From Hepsetus odoe (lineage: Eukaryota > Chordata > Actinopteri > Characiformes > Hepsetidae): a DNA stretch of 64,000 bases. Location: contig CM029366.1 of the NCBI GenBank assembly GCA_017165825.1, forward strand, positions 28,947,280 to 29,011,279. The letters are read 5' to 3'. Below the pieces are notes generated by a model. It saw only the letters and a list, made by a program, of their open reading frames with translations. It did no database searches and was not told where the DNA came from. The position numbers were made by a program, and so were the translations under genes. This document shows positions 35,701 to 45,179 of the stretch, piece by piece; within the stretch, counting starts at the first letter, position 1, and each line of letters opens with the position of its first letter.

Positions 35701-36000
35701 ACTATTGTATGTGATTGCTCATAAAGGCCAGAGGACACGAGCAAAACAGCAGCATTGAAACGTCAGGTGGGTCTGGCTTCACCGCTGCGCGGGTGACTGC
35801 TGTTCTCTGCAGCGTGAACTGGAATCCCGCCTCGGGACCTGAACGTGCCCTGTCGTGCTGCCCCCACACTTCTGCCAGTCTATAATTAGAAGTGACAAGG
35901 GTCTTGCCTGGGGCTTCAACTCTGTACTGCATGTTAAATAGTGCCCTGGGATGGCATGCCCAATACGGGCCGGAGATGGTCATATATTCAGCACCTTCAG
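35700..36000. other. GC-rich candidate conserved region
   Basis: This is one of the more GC- and CpG-rich non-repetitive stretches, with CACCGCTGCGCGGGTGAC near 35780. A 93-codon minus frame spans it (35702-35983) but has no recognised domain, and I found no convincing splice pair around it. Confidence 0.3.
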
Positions 36001-36004
36001 TCTC

Positions 36005-36650
36005 TTCCCCAGTCCAGGGTATTCACTGAGTAGAGGGATGAATAGGCCACAAAAAAGATTAGTGGAGAAGTTTTAGCAATGATCACTTAAATGGCAAGGG
36101 TGGCTTTATGGATCAAAAATCTAGGTATATTACTATATATCATGATAGATTAACTTTATTATTATCATTATTCTGACCAAAATGACACACAAATTCATCA
36201 AAACGCACAAAAACAATTCTGGAACCTCTAGTGTTGCAAACATCATTAGTTTTCCTTCAGTACAATGATGTGCTTTGTGCAAAGTGATGTAATCAAAAAT
36301 CAGAAAAATCAAATGTATGCATAATATTAAATATTCTTATGGTAATTAGATTTTGATGAGAGTTTTGGAAGGTCTGACTTTTTTTCTTCTAACTTATACT
36401 AATACTGCTAACAAGGGTACAAAAGGGCCAGTTTTGAAGTTTGACTTCTTTGGCAAGTTTGCATATTGTAGCAATATCAAAATCAGTACAGCAAATGCCA
36501 TTTTTTTAAAAATGTTTAATCTTAATAACTGAACAGGAAAAATATAGTTTAGGAAGAAAACAATGCTGAATATTACATCATGATTGCAGTGTTTTCACTC
36601 ACTTCACGTCAGACACCATTTGAATCCCTACATTTACTTGCTGTAAAAAA
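36005..36650. other. AT-rich DNA without recognised genes
   Basis: No gene, array or repeat family is recognised. Confidence 0.45.
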
Positions 36651-36651
36651 G

Positions 36652-36888
36652 AAAGTGAAAGTGACTACCCTTGTCATTGTGTAGCACAGCACAACACGAC
36701 GAAATTCAACTTCTGCGTTTCACCCATACACACACATGCAGCAGGGGGCAGCTATTGAAAGCACCCGGGGAGCAGTGACAGGGACGGTACCTTGCTCAAG
36801 GATACCTCAGTGCAACCAACTGGTGAGGGAATTGAATCCACAATCCTCCGATCCGGGGCAGCTCCCTAACCACTAGGCGACCGCTGTA
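36652..36888 (-). repeat. tRNA-derived SINE (family 1)
   Basis: Minus orientation. The head at the right (CCCTAACCACTAGGCGACCG on plus) keeps the A-box region, and the body and tail are complete. GCAGCAGGGGGCAG lies at 36738-36751. Confidence 0.9.
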
Positions 36889-36954
36889 GTGTTGAAACAA
36901 GGTCCCAAGATGGGTTTAGACAAAAGTGCCTCACATTTGGCTTTTTGAATCCTT

Positions 36955-36956
<2 letters not shown>

Positions 36957-37004
<48 letters not shown>

Positions 37005-37012
37005 GTGTGTGA
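36957..37012. repeat. (TG)n microsatellite
   Basis: About 56 bp of TG with one TT interruption. Confidence 0.97.
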
Positions 37013-37014
37013 GT

Positions 37015-37730
37015 GACCTGCCAGTTAGTGACAGTAACAAAGTGTGTGATGTTATTTGACAGCCCGTTTTCCCCGTGACTTTGATCTGTGAGTAAACTCC
37101 TTCCCAGGCCTCTACCTGCTTGTGGTTTTTCACTCTTGACTCCTCCCTGCTTTGGCTATGCAAGCAAAGTTCAGTCCATGTGCCTGTGTGAGTCACAGTG
37201 TGTGTTCCAGCCACTACACCCTGTTTTTGTTGTTAATCAACTTTGCACACACGCACAGACACACATATACAATTCCAGAGAAGTTTTTAAGGCCTAGACC
37301 CATAAATAACTGAGAATTAGGCTCTTATTGTGATTTACCAATAATAAATCTGAGGTGCCGCTCTAACTTGGAAAAGCAAAGCATAGAACATCTAACTGAT
37401 CATTAATGTAGTAAGGTTTTTTTTTCCATGACAAGTAATATACTGACTTGAAGCAGGCATACCATGATGAAACAGGGTTTAAATAGAACCTTTAGGAACC
37501 CTAAGCACAGATAAAAGCAATTATTCAATATACTCAAATAATCATGAAATCTCACAATCTAATCACTGTTTCTGTTCATTATTTTTAAGATTATTTAAGA
37601 AATGGCAGAATTAAATTAACCTACTCAAACATGGTCACGTATTGCTAGGTGAACTGAGAAGCTTTTAAAAATGACAAATGAGAAAAATTTAACTATTTTA
37701 ACTGACAAACATTTTCTGCATGTAATTAAA
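37015..37730. other. Non-repetitive DNA without recognised genes
   Basis: The 113-codon minus frame at 36873-37214 owes its length to the TG array and the SINE end. Nothing else is recognised. Confidence 0.4.
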
Positions 37731-37734
37731 CACT

Positions 37735-38228
37735 ATATACAGTTTAACGCAGGTGTGGAAAAATGCTGTAAACAAAGAACGCTTTCAGAAAGGAAGTGTT
37801 AATCATTTATTTTCATCAATCTACAAAATGCAGTGAATGAACAAAAGAGAAATCAAAATCAAATCAATATTTGGTGTGACCACCCTTTGCCTTCAAAACA
37901 GCATCAATTCTTCTAGGTACACTTGCACACAGTTTTTGAAGGAACTCGGCTGATAGGTTGTTCCAAACATCTTGGAGAACTAACCACAGATCTTCTGTGG
38001 ATGTAGGCTTCCTCACATCCTTCTGTCTCTTCATGTAATCCAGACACACTGGATGATGTTGAGATCAGGGCTCTGTGGGGGCCAGAAGAACTGATGCTGG
38101 TTTGAAGGCAAAAGGTAGTAACACCAAATATTGATTTGATTTAGATTTTTCTTTTGTTCGCTCACTTTGCATTTTGTAAATTGATAAAAATAAACAATAA
38201 TTTTTTCCACACCTGCCTAAAACTTTTC
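37735..38228 (-). mobile_element. Palindromic Tc1-derived element, copy C, with the longest transposase remnant
   Basis: The outer termini are degraded (left AACGCAGGTGTGGAAAAATG, right CACACCTGCCTAAAACTTTT). The arms match copies A, B and D, but the centre differs: on the minus strand it continues the transposase gene further toward its 5' end. It encodes PQSPDLNIIQ (about 38065-38095) and, after a one-base frameshift, about 60 codons at 37864-38049 ending in VPRRIDAVLKAKGGHTKY. The DLNII block carries the last catalytic region, with Q where the Glu is expected. This copy shows that the family is a deletion and fold-back derivative of a full Tc1-like transposon. Confidence 0.82.
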
Positions 38229-38279
38229 ATTACATTCAGTAAATACAGTAGTGCATAGTGCTTGTATGCAAGTGTCCTC

Positions 38280-38670
38280 CCGGCTCATGGGTTCACTTTT
38301 CACTGACCAGGCCAATAAACCCTTCCTGACGTCCTCTCAACTCTACTAATCTCTCTGCCTTTCTCTTCCCCATGGTCTACCTTTTTTGTCTTGGAGTCAA
38401 ACCTTTTAGGATCTTTTGTGATCAGTTTGTTTAGCATTAGGACCACCGCTGAGCCCCTGGCTTTGTGTTAAGGCACCCCGCAGTCCACTCTGGAGCCAGC
38501 CTAAAGACCGCAGAGACTGGCTTCAAAGCAAGGCCAGGAGCACGCATGTCTCTATTTAAAGCATAGGGATCAGAACTGACTGGGCGCTTTCATGAGATGC
38601 CATTGTTATTCCTTTCTTCACTGGAGCACACCTGATCTTACAGTAGCCAGGTCAGTCCAAATGCATTTAT
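38280..38670. other. Candidate conserved non-coding region
   Basis: High-complexity sequence without repeats, following directly on copy C. No frame of note. Any constraint is a guess. Confidence 0.25.
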
Positions 38671-38671
38671 A

Positions 38672-39600
38672 AGTGTCTGTCATTCAGAGCAGATGATGTA
38701 CTAGATTCAAAAAAGGTTTCTAAATGGCTCAAGCCTTCAAATGAGTAAAGCCTGTACATGAAAAGGTTCTTTCAAGGTTCACATTTGGTTTACTTGTTTA
38801 AAAAAGAATGCACTGAAAGGTCCTTAAAGGAAGCAAAGGTGGTTCTTTTGCTACCAAAAAAAAAAAGAAAAAGAAAAAGAAAAAGAAAAGCTGCCTATGG
38901 CATCTTTGTTCTTAAGAGTGTGACTCATAGACGGTTGTGACCGAAAACTTCTTCCACTCTTCATATAGCATCTATTCATCCACGAGTTTTTAACCGTTAA
39001 TTGATTCCTCCTTGTGACCGGTGCACTCTGGTGATGTAGGAAACCCAGTCAAAATGCAACAATGTCCAGAATCACGTACGACGGAAACAGAGCTGAGGCA
39101 AAAGTGAGCCGAGTGCAATTAAATGATTTTAATCAGTCCTATTTCTGACAACTTTTCATGTCTGAGCATTTGCAGCATTCAGCTCCTCCTTTTTTGCTTT
39201 TATCTCTTACTAAAAAGTGCAGGAAAAAGCAATTATACTTGTGTTGGATTGATAAGCGTGGGAATGAAGATCTACAAAGGATTGTTTATTGTATAATAAT
39301 ATAGTTATATATTATATATAGTTACAATTATCTGTTTTTTTGAGGATGGTGTTAAGTAACATGTCCATTTGCGCATGTATTGCCCCGTAAAGGTTACCTG
39401 CAGTTGTTAAACTGCAAACTGGAGTGATTTACACGATACAGTTAAACTGCAAATGGATTCGACTGTGATGTTGGTAAAACGCCTGATGAACAAATTGAGC
39501 AGCAGCTAAAACAACAAATTAGGCAGTTGCATTTGTGTCGGATAGAGTGGGTGATTAACGTTTTTTTGGCTTGACTAAAGTGATCAGATTTTGGGGGGAC
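38672..39600. other. Non-repetitive DNA without recognised genes
   Basis: An (AAAAAG)n run lies at 38857-38888. No gene is recognised. Confidence 0.4.
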
Positions 39601-39603
39601 AAT

Positions 39604-39630
39604 GAGAGAGAGAGAGAGAGAGAGAGAGAG
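39604..39630. repeat. (AG)n microsatellite
   Basis: A 27-bp AG run. Confidence 0.93.
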
Positions 39631-39846
39631 TGCCATATTGCCATAATTTGCTCTTTCTCTCCCTCTCCCCCTTCTCTTTCTCTAAAGGATGGAAGTAATT
39701 AGTGAAGAACAAAGCTAAAAAATTAAAGTCAAGAGGAAATGTTGAAAACACGAGTTTGGTAAATGACCTCATAAACACCCCCCTTTTCAATCCCTCTCTC
39801 CTGCTTCTTTCCTGACCACTTCACCCCCCTGAGATTTGCTGTCATT

Positions 39847-39906
39847 CCTCTCTCTCTCTTTTTTCTCTCGCTTTCTCCCTCTCTCTCTCTCCCTCTCTCT
39901 CTCTCC
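39847..39906. repeat. Imperfect (TC)n tract
   Basis: TC-rich with TTTTTT, CG and CCC interruptions. Confidence 0.9.
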
Positions 39907-39909
39907 TGC

Positions 39910-40460
39910 ACGTCCGTTTCATCTGGTATTCATATGGGTTTTGTTCACCCCCCTGCTGCAATCCATCCCCAAACTATTTCCTTTTTCAATTTCCAGGGGA
40001 AGTTGTTAAACGGTTCCTGAACCAAACAAGTTTTTTTTTTTTTTTTTTAGTCTCCCTCTTTCTTAAACTCTCCCTCCCTCCTCGACCTTCACCATACTAA
40101 CAAACAAGATTCAGAAGCCACAGATACTGTATTTTGTTTATTTTTAACAGTAGATTGTGGAGGCTTTAACCTTTAATCCATAATTACGTTTGTGTTGCAG
40201 AGAGACACACACAGACACACGACACAGAGAGAATCAGTGTAAGTGTCGTCTGTTTCTTCACCTTTCTCTGTCTGTTATCTGTCTTGGTCAAGTATAAAAC
40301 AGTGTTGCTGTTGGAAAAACCTCTTCCTTCCTTTTCTCCTCAATGATAACTTTTCATGAGAAATAAGGAAAAGGTCAGTTTTAATGAAGGCTAGTGTTAA
40401 AGTATCCTACCTCTAGACCACCGCTACCCTCACTCTCAGTAATGCTCACAATAATGCTAA
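39910..40460. other. Non-repetitive DNA without recognised genes
   Basis: A poly-T of about 20 lies at 40030-40049. A CACAGA-rich patch lies near 40200. Nothing more is seen. Confidence 0.4.
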
Positions 40461-40463
40461 TGT

Positions 40464-40497
40464 TAATAATAATAATAATAATAATCATCATCATTAG

Positions 40498-40541
<44 letters not shown>
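40464..40541. repeat. (AAT)n and (ATT)n in opposed orientation
   Basis: AAT at 40464-40484 and ATT at 40499-40541, preceded and joined by an inverted pair AATAATGCTAATG (40450-40462) and CATTAGCATTATT (40491-40503). The whole block can fold as a hairpin. Confidence 0.93.
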
Positions 40542-40542
<1 letters not shown>

Positions 40543-40787
40543 GTGAAAGTGACTGTTTTTGTCACTGTGAATCAAGGCACAGCACACAGTGAACCACAAC
40601 AAAGTTCAACCTCTGCTTTTTACCCATACACAGTGTACAGCAGGGGGCAGCTATTTAAAGCACCTGGGGAGCAGTGACAGGGACAGTACCTTGCTCAAGG
40701 GTACCTCAGGGCAACCAACTGGTATTTGAACCCATGACCTTCTGATCCTGGGGTCAACTCTTTATGCCCACTCCACTAGGCCAACAT
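40541..40787 (-). repeat. tRNA-derived SINE (family 1), between trinucleotide repeats
   Basis: Minus orientation with head at the right (CCACTAGGCCAAC on plus), body and tail present. ACAGCAGGGGGCAG lies at 40637-40650. AAT repeats follow at 40786-40807. Confidence 0.9.
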
Positions 40788-40809
40788 AATAATAATAATA
40801 ATAATAAAC

Positions 40810-41104
40810 AATAAACCTACATAACATTTTCATCTTAAATCTTTCTCATTTATATATATAATCAGCTATATTTAAAATGATTTCAAATCCACCCTCAATT
40901 GTTCCCTCTAACTCTAATATAATTAAATATAAAACTCTTTTGCCTAAAGATGCTCCCAAAGAGCAAACAAGCATTTAATACTAATTAAGTATAAACATTT
41001 CATCTTTAATGATAATTTTCAACTAAAGAGCAGAGGGATGTTACTATGTCACTTAATTAAACAATCAGGTCTTATGCTGATTGTTTGCCTAAAAGAACTT
41101 TATT

Positions 41105-41105
<1 letters not shown>
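40810..41105. other. AT-rich DNA
   Basis: No gene or repeat family is recognised. Confidence 0.5.

Positions 41106-41106
<1 letters not shown>

Positions 41107-41154
<48 letters not shown>
41107..41154. repeat. (TC)n microsatellite
   Basis: A pure TC run of about 48 bp. Confidence 0.97.
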
Positions 41155-41156
<2 letters not shown>

Positions 41157-41472
41157 CATGGGCTGTGAATTCACATTGCTGGTGAAGGACGCAGGTCGCA
41201 GTGTTCTGAGGCAGACGTTTCCACCCCAGGCTGCACTCCCTGTTCTCCACTTTTTGCCCCCAGCCCTGCCGTGAGAGGGGGTAAACCCGGCCGTCCCGGG
41301 CTGCTCTCCTCCCACTCTGTGGGATGGGGCGAGGCCAGGAGGGGCACACAGCGGCTCCTCACAGTAAGCAGCCATGACAGGTGTCAGTAGAGCACACGCC
41401 GAGCGCTCTGATGAGTGTCCCTCTCGCTTACAATCCACAAGCCGGCACTTTTCACAAGTCACAGAAAAGACT
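41155..41472. other. GC-rich spacer between microsatellites
   Basis: Moderately CpG-rich, with TGCCGTGAGAGGGGGTAAAC near 41266. Several overlapping frames extend into the flanking arrays and are not credible genes. Confidence 0.3.
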
Positions 41473-41553
<81 letters not shown>

Positions 41554-41615
41554 AAGAGAGAGAGAGAGAGAGATCACAGGAGAGAGATAGAGAGACAGAA
41601 AGAGAGAGAGGCCCA
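41473..41615. repeat. Compound (TG)n then (AG)n microsatellite
   Basis: TG at 41473-41544 (about 36 units) joins directly to AG at 41543-41572, then imperfect AG to about 41615. Confidence 0.97.
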
Positions 41616-41674
41616 GGGGTAGAGGAAGAGATGGAATGAGGATGCTTAGAACAGACAGACACACACAAAGAAAT

Positions 41675-41676
<2 letters not shown>

Positions 41677-41711
<35 letters not shown>

Positions 41712-41720
41712 CACACACAC
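41677..41720. repeat. (CA)n microsatellite
   Basis: CA at 41677-41708 and a short CA tail after TCTC. Confidence 0.95.
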
Positions 41721-41804
41721 TAATGTTCCTCGAGGGTCAGCCATCCAAGCCTGGCATCCCACACACGCCTGCTGCCAAGCTCAGTTATGTTGGTGGGGGA
41801 AGAG

Positions 41805-41847
41805 AGAGATAGAGAGGATGAGAGAGAGGGAGGGAGAGAGAGAGAAA
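41805..41847. repeat. Imperfect (AG)n tract
   Basis: AGAGAG with ATAG and GGAG interruptions. Confidence 0.88.
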
Positions 41848-41849
41848 TT

Positions 41850-42690
41850 TGCAGTGTCAAAATTGTAACTGGTGGGGCTAAAAGTGAAAGCCACGATAAT
41901 GTCTGTTTAGGTTAATATTAAGCGTGATTCAGTAGAGGCTGATAGCTCCTTCACACCACTCAGGGCCAACACTGAACACAATAGATAAAGCAGTTTCACC
42001 ATCTTCTTCAACCTTCGATATACGCTTACTCTCTTTTCTGCGGAGGAGACTGGAATAAAGCGCCATTCCAGCTCATTTAGAGTCTTAAAGGGATGCTGCT
42101 GCACAGTGGCGCAACCGGGAACACGTTCAGTGAATAATAAGCTCTGACAGTGCAATTTGCTGGTTTATTTACAACTGTAGTTTCTCATAAGTGTCCATCT
42201 TCTTAAGACATGCCGGTCCACCCTCTAGCATCGATCATGACCCTAAATGTGTTTGATATAAATAACGTATAAATATTTAGATCTCATCATGTTGCAGGCT
42301 GTGAAGGATTAGTTTGAAACCAGTCAGTGAGGATGAGCTGCTTTATGAATAAGAAGGATAAACAGACCTCAGGGTGGTGTGTGAAGCAGTGATTGAAGCT
42401 AACTGGTGAGAAACTGGATCTTTCTGTAAGTTGTGGGTGGATAATTGTGTCAGTTTCTCTATGAGGGCCCAATAAAGATGGCCTTCCAGCACAATGGGCT
42501 CCAACTGCACTCTCGGCTCCATCGCTACAGAGGCTATTTCAGTCTTTTGGGATTAGTAACTCAGGTTGATAAATCTTTTGGATGTGCTGCCACAATTCAC
42601 TTTTTCTTGAGTTTCATATGTAAAAATGGTAACTTCATTTGCTGCATGATGGTGCAGTAGATAAAAATGAGGTGGAAAAAAGTTAATTTA
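41850..42690. other. Non-repetitive DNA without recognised genes
   Basis: Frames up to 82 codons without recognisable domains. Nothing further is seen. Confidence 0.4.
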
Positions 42691-42691
42691 A

Positions 42692-42906
42692 GGTCTCTCA
42701 CACCGTGTTTTCTTAATAAATCCAAAAAAACAAACAAACAAAAAAAGAATCTGATAGGAAATACTTTGCCATTTATAGTGCATTCACATTTTGTGCAAAT
42801 TACAAAAGGGTCCATTCTGTGGATTCTGTTGGTTCTGAAGTACGAACACGTAGAAAACCTAATTTTCAAGTGCTGATGCAAAAAGCCTGAGAGTAAAGAT
42901 GTATTT
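42692..42906 (+). repeat. Unclassified dispersed repeat, contiguous copy
   Basis: The first half (42692-42803, GGTCTCTCACACC to TTTATAGTGCATTCACATT) matches 43094-43194. The second half (42812-42906, TCTGTGGATTCTGTTGGTTC to the GATGCAAAAA phrase) matches 44066-44152. Strand was chosen arbitrarily. No terminal repeats or coding capacity were seen, and I do not recognise the family. Confidence 0.65.
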
Positions 42907-43093
42907 TTAAATGATGTTTTAGCTATTTATGTAAAATATAAAAATGTGGCTGGGTAATTGCACTATAGCTAAACTGCCATTCTCCCATAAAAAGATGAAC
43001 AGTTGAATAATAATGTAAATAAATGAATCATTAATTGTAGCACTTAATTAATGGGTTGGGAAAATTTTTATTTCATTTTAACTTTTTATTTTA

Positions 43094-43194
43094 GTCTCTC
43101 ACACCTCTCTTCAGTTATTAGTCTAAAGAAAAAGGTCCCAGAATCAGATAGGAAACACTCATTTTATAGTGCATTCACATTTAATGCAAATTAG
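43094..43194 (+). repeat. Unclassified dispersed repeat, first half of a split copy
   Basis: Shares AGTCTCTCACACC, AATCAGATAGGAAA and TTATAGTGCATTCACATTT with 42692-42803. Confidence 0.65.
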
Positions 43195-43639
43195 ATTCGT
43201 CTTTTTAATGCGGGATCTGAATTGAGTAATTTAAAGCGGACGTGTCATAAATTTTACACTCGAATGTAATCCGACAGGTTTAGTCATCCATTTTCAATGA
43301 ACAGAAATGTGCTCGCACTTTACATTCTTTGGAGATTTAACACTTCATAAGATTTAACTAAGCCCTCATTTTTCATGGCACTTTGGCAAAGTAACTAGCC
43401 TTTCACAACCTGATGGTTTAAATGTTTCATTTTGCAGGAGATGAAAACAATTAATGCATCTTTACCATTTATTTGGTTGAAGAGTTTTTTTTTGTTTTTT
43501 TTCTGACAGTGTCATTAATTCTCAGTTCGTGTTTCAATTTCTCCCTTTATTCTCCCTTTCTCATCATACCTTTCTCTCCTGCTTACTTTGAACTTCTGTC
43601 TGTTCTTCTGCGCTGGGCTGCTTCTAATGGAGTGTGAGT

Positions 43640-43736
43640 GTGTCTTGGCCCATCAGGAGCCATCATTAGATCATTGCAGGAATGGCGTTTGCATCTGAGT
43701 GATCCCACAGTGGGGAATCAAACACTTCTCAGGATG

Positions 43737-43772
<36 letters not shown>

Positions 43773-43980
43773 GCTAATGAACAAAACGGCCCAGCTCCTA
43801 TTCTCTCCTTTAGCCCATTGAAGTGCTTAAACACACTCTTTAAACTCCCATTATTCCCCCTCTCTTGGGCTCACCTTTTCACACGGCCGGCTGCTGGTAA
43901 AGGGGCACTGGTGAGGATTATTAGAGGACTGGCTGGGGTGAAACAAAAGCACACTGTTTATTTAACACCCCATTAAAAGA
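43640..43980. other. Candidate conserved non-coding region
   Basis: High-complexity sequence around a (CA)n run at 43738-43768, with CGTTTGCATCTGAG near 43688 and CAGCTAATGAAC near 43771. It lies between the two halves of the split repeat. A 112-codon plus frame crosses it and includes the CA array. Confidence 0.28.
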
Positions 43981-44065
43981 GGGAGGACATGTCTCCCTTT
44001 CTTGTAGGAGGCTGGTGGACTCAGGCCAGTAATGTCTTTAACCCGCTTAAAGAAATCAAAGAAGC

Positions 44066-44152
44066 TATTCTGTGGATTCTGTTGGTTCTGAAGTGTGAAC
44101 ACATACAAAACACCATTTTGATGATGCAAAAAAACTGAATGTAAAGACACAC
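44066..44152 (+). repeat. Unclassified dispersed repeat, second half of a split copy
   Basis: Shares TTCTGTGGATTCTGTTGGTT, CTGAAG and GATGCAAAAA with 42812-42906. In this copy it is 870 bp away from its first half. Confidence 0.65.
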
Positions 44153-44242
44153 CATTAAACAATCTTTTGTCTGTTTATGTTTAGTTTCAGAATATTCAAA
44201 TGTGTCAGCGAAAATGACTAAAATTATCAAAATAAAAACAGC

Positions 44243-44243
<1 letters not shown>

Positions 44244-44281
<38 letters not shown>

Positions 44282-44336
44282 CATGCGTATGTAAATGCAA
44301 TAATCATTATTATTTTTGTTGTTGTTGTTGTTGTTA
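44244..44336. repeat. (AAT)n and (GTT)n microsatellites
   Basis: AAT at 44244-44280 and GTT at about 44316-44336. Confidence 0.93.
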
Positions 44337-44397
44337 GGCTTACTCAACATAAACATTTTTTAATATGTAAACAAAATCTATAATTAATATTATCATC

Positions 44398-44482
44398 CTT
44401 AACAACAAGAAGAAGAAGAGGAAGAGGAATAAAAAGGCTATAAATGGTTATAAAGGCTATAAATGGTTAGAATATATACATT
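44398..44482. repeat. (AAG)n tract and a short tandem duplication
   Basis: AAG-rich at 44405-44430. Then AAAGGCTATAAATGGTTA occurs twice in tandem at about 44433-44471. Confidence 0.75.
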
Positions 44483-44699
44483 TTAGCAAAACTGTAATGA
44501 AATCTTTACTTTTTACATTTTTTAAATGTAATTTTTATATTTTTACAGTATTCAACCAAGTTCTAAATTATTTTTACCAACAATTATAAAGATATAAATA
44601 GATGTATTAGATATTTTGAACAAATGTACATATATTTATAAGAAATGTTATTTCATCTTGACTTTGTTTTAACAGAGTGTTACCAGCTTGATTAATGAA

Positions 44700-44807
44700 A
44701 ATGTGAGAAAAATAATGTAATTATTCAAACTGATGAAGTTGTAATTAACTGGGAGCCATTATTGTTCGTCTAGCACTAATTAGTGGTAGAGCTGGAGCGT
44801 GGACTAA

Positions 44808-44838
<31 letters not shown>

Positions 44839-45115
44839 TGTGTGTGCGCATGTGTGTTTTAGATGCAGAGTATTATGGTTTTAATATTCGTGAGAATAAT
44901 GGCATTGACATTTTGACAATTTATGTCTCACCAAAACACACGGCCAGTGTGCCATTGGCGATTGGTCTAAATCAACCTCCAACCCCCACCCCATCCCCGA
45001 CCCCCACCCCAAAAATAAAGTGACCAAACCCAAAGCCAAGCCTGTCAGCACGGAGATGAGGGCATTTGCATTTATGCAGATAATGTTCATCTGCTCATCT
45101 GCATGTCTTACTAAT
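44700..45115. other. Candidate conserved non-coding region with octamer and homeodomain-like sites
   Basis: Around a TG array (44809-44858) lie GTTGTAATTAACTGGG near 44739, AGCACTAATTAGTGG near 44772 (a palindromic CACTAATTAGTG), and the octamer ATTTGCAT at 45064-45071. This clustering is what one expects of a developmental enhancer, but motif counts alone do not prove it. Confidence 0.33.
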
Positions 45116-45126
45116 GAACGAGACGA

Positions 45127-45127
<1 letters not shown>

Positions 45128-45178
<51 letters not shown>
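45128..45178. repeat. (TG)n microsatellite
   Basis: About 51 bp of TG with a CGCGCG interruption near the right end. Confidence 0.95.
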
Positions 45179-45179
45179 T

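Noticed and set aside
35702..35983. 93-codon minus frame in GC-rich DNA as a possible exon
   Set aside because: The composition is suggestive, but no good donor/acceptor pair or known domain was found. It is listed only as a candidate conserved region.
36957..37012. Direct repeats considered as a CRISPR array (also the other tandem tracts)
   Set aside because: They are microsatellites without spacers, and the window is vertebrate in character.
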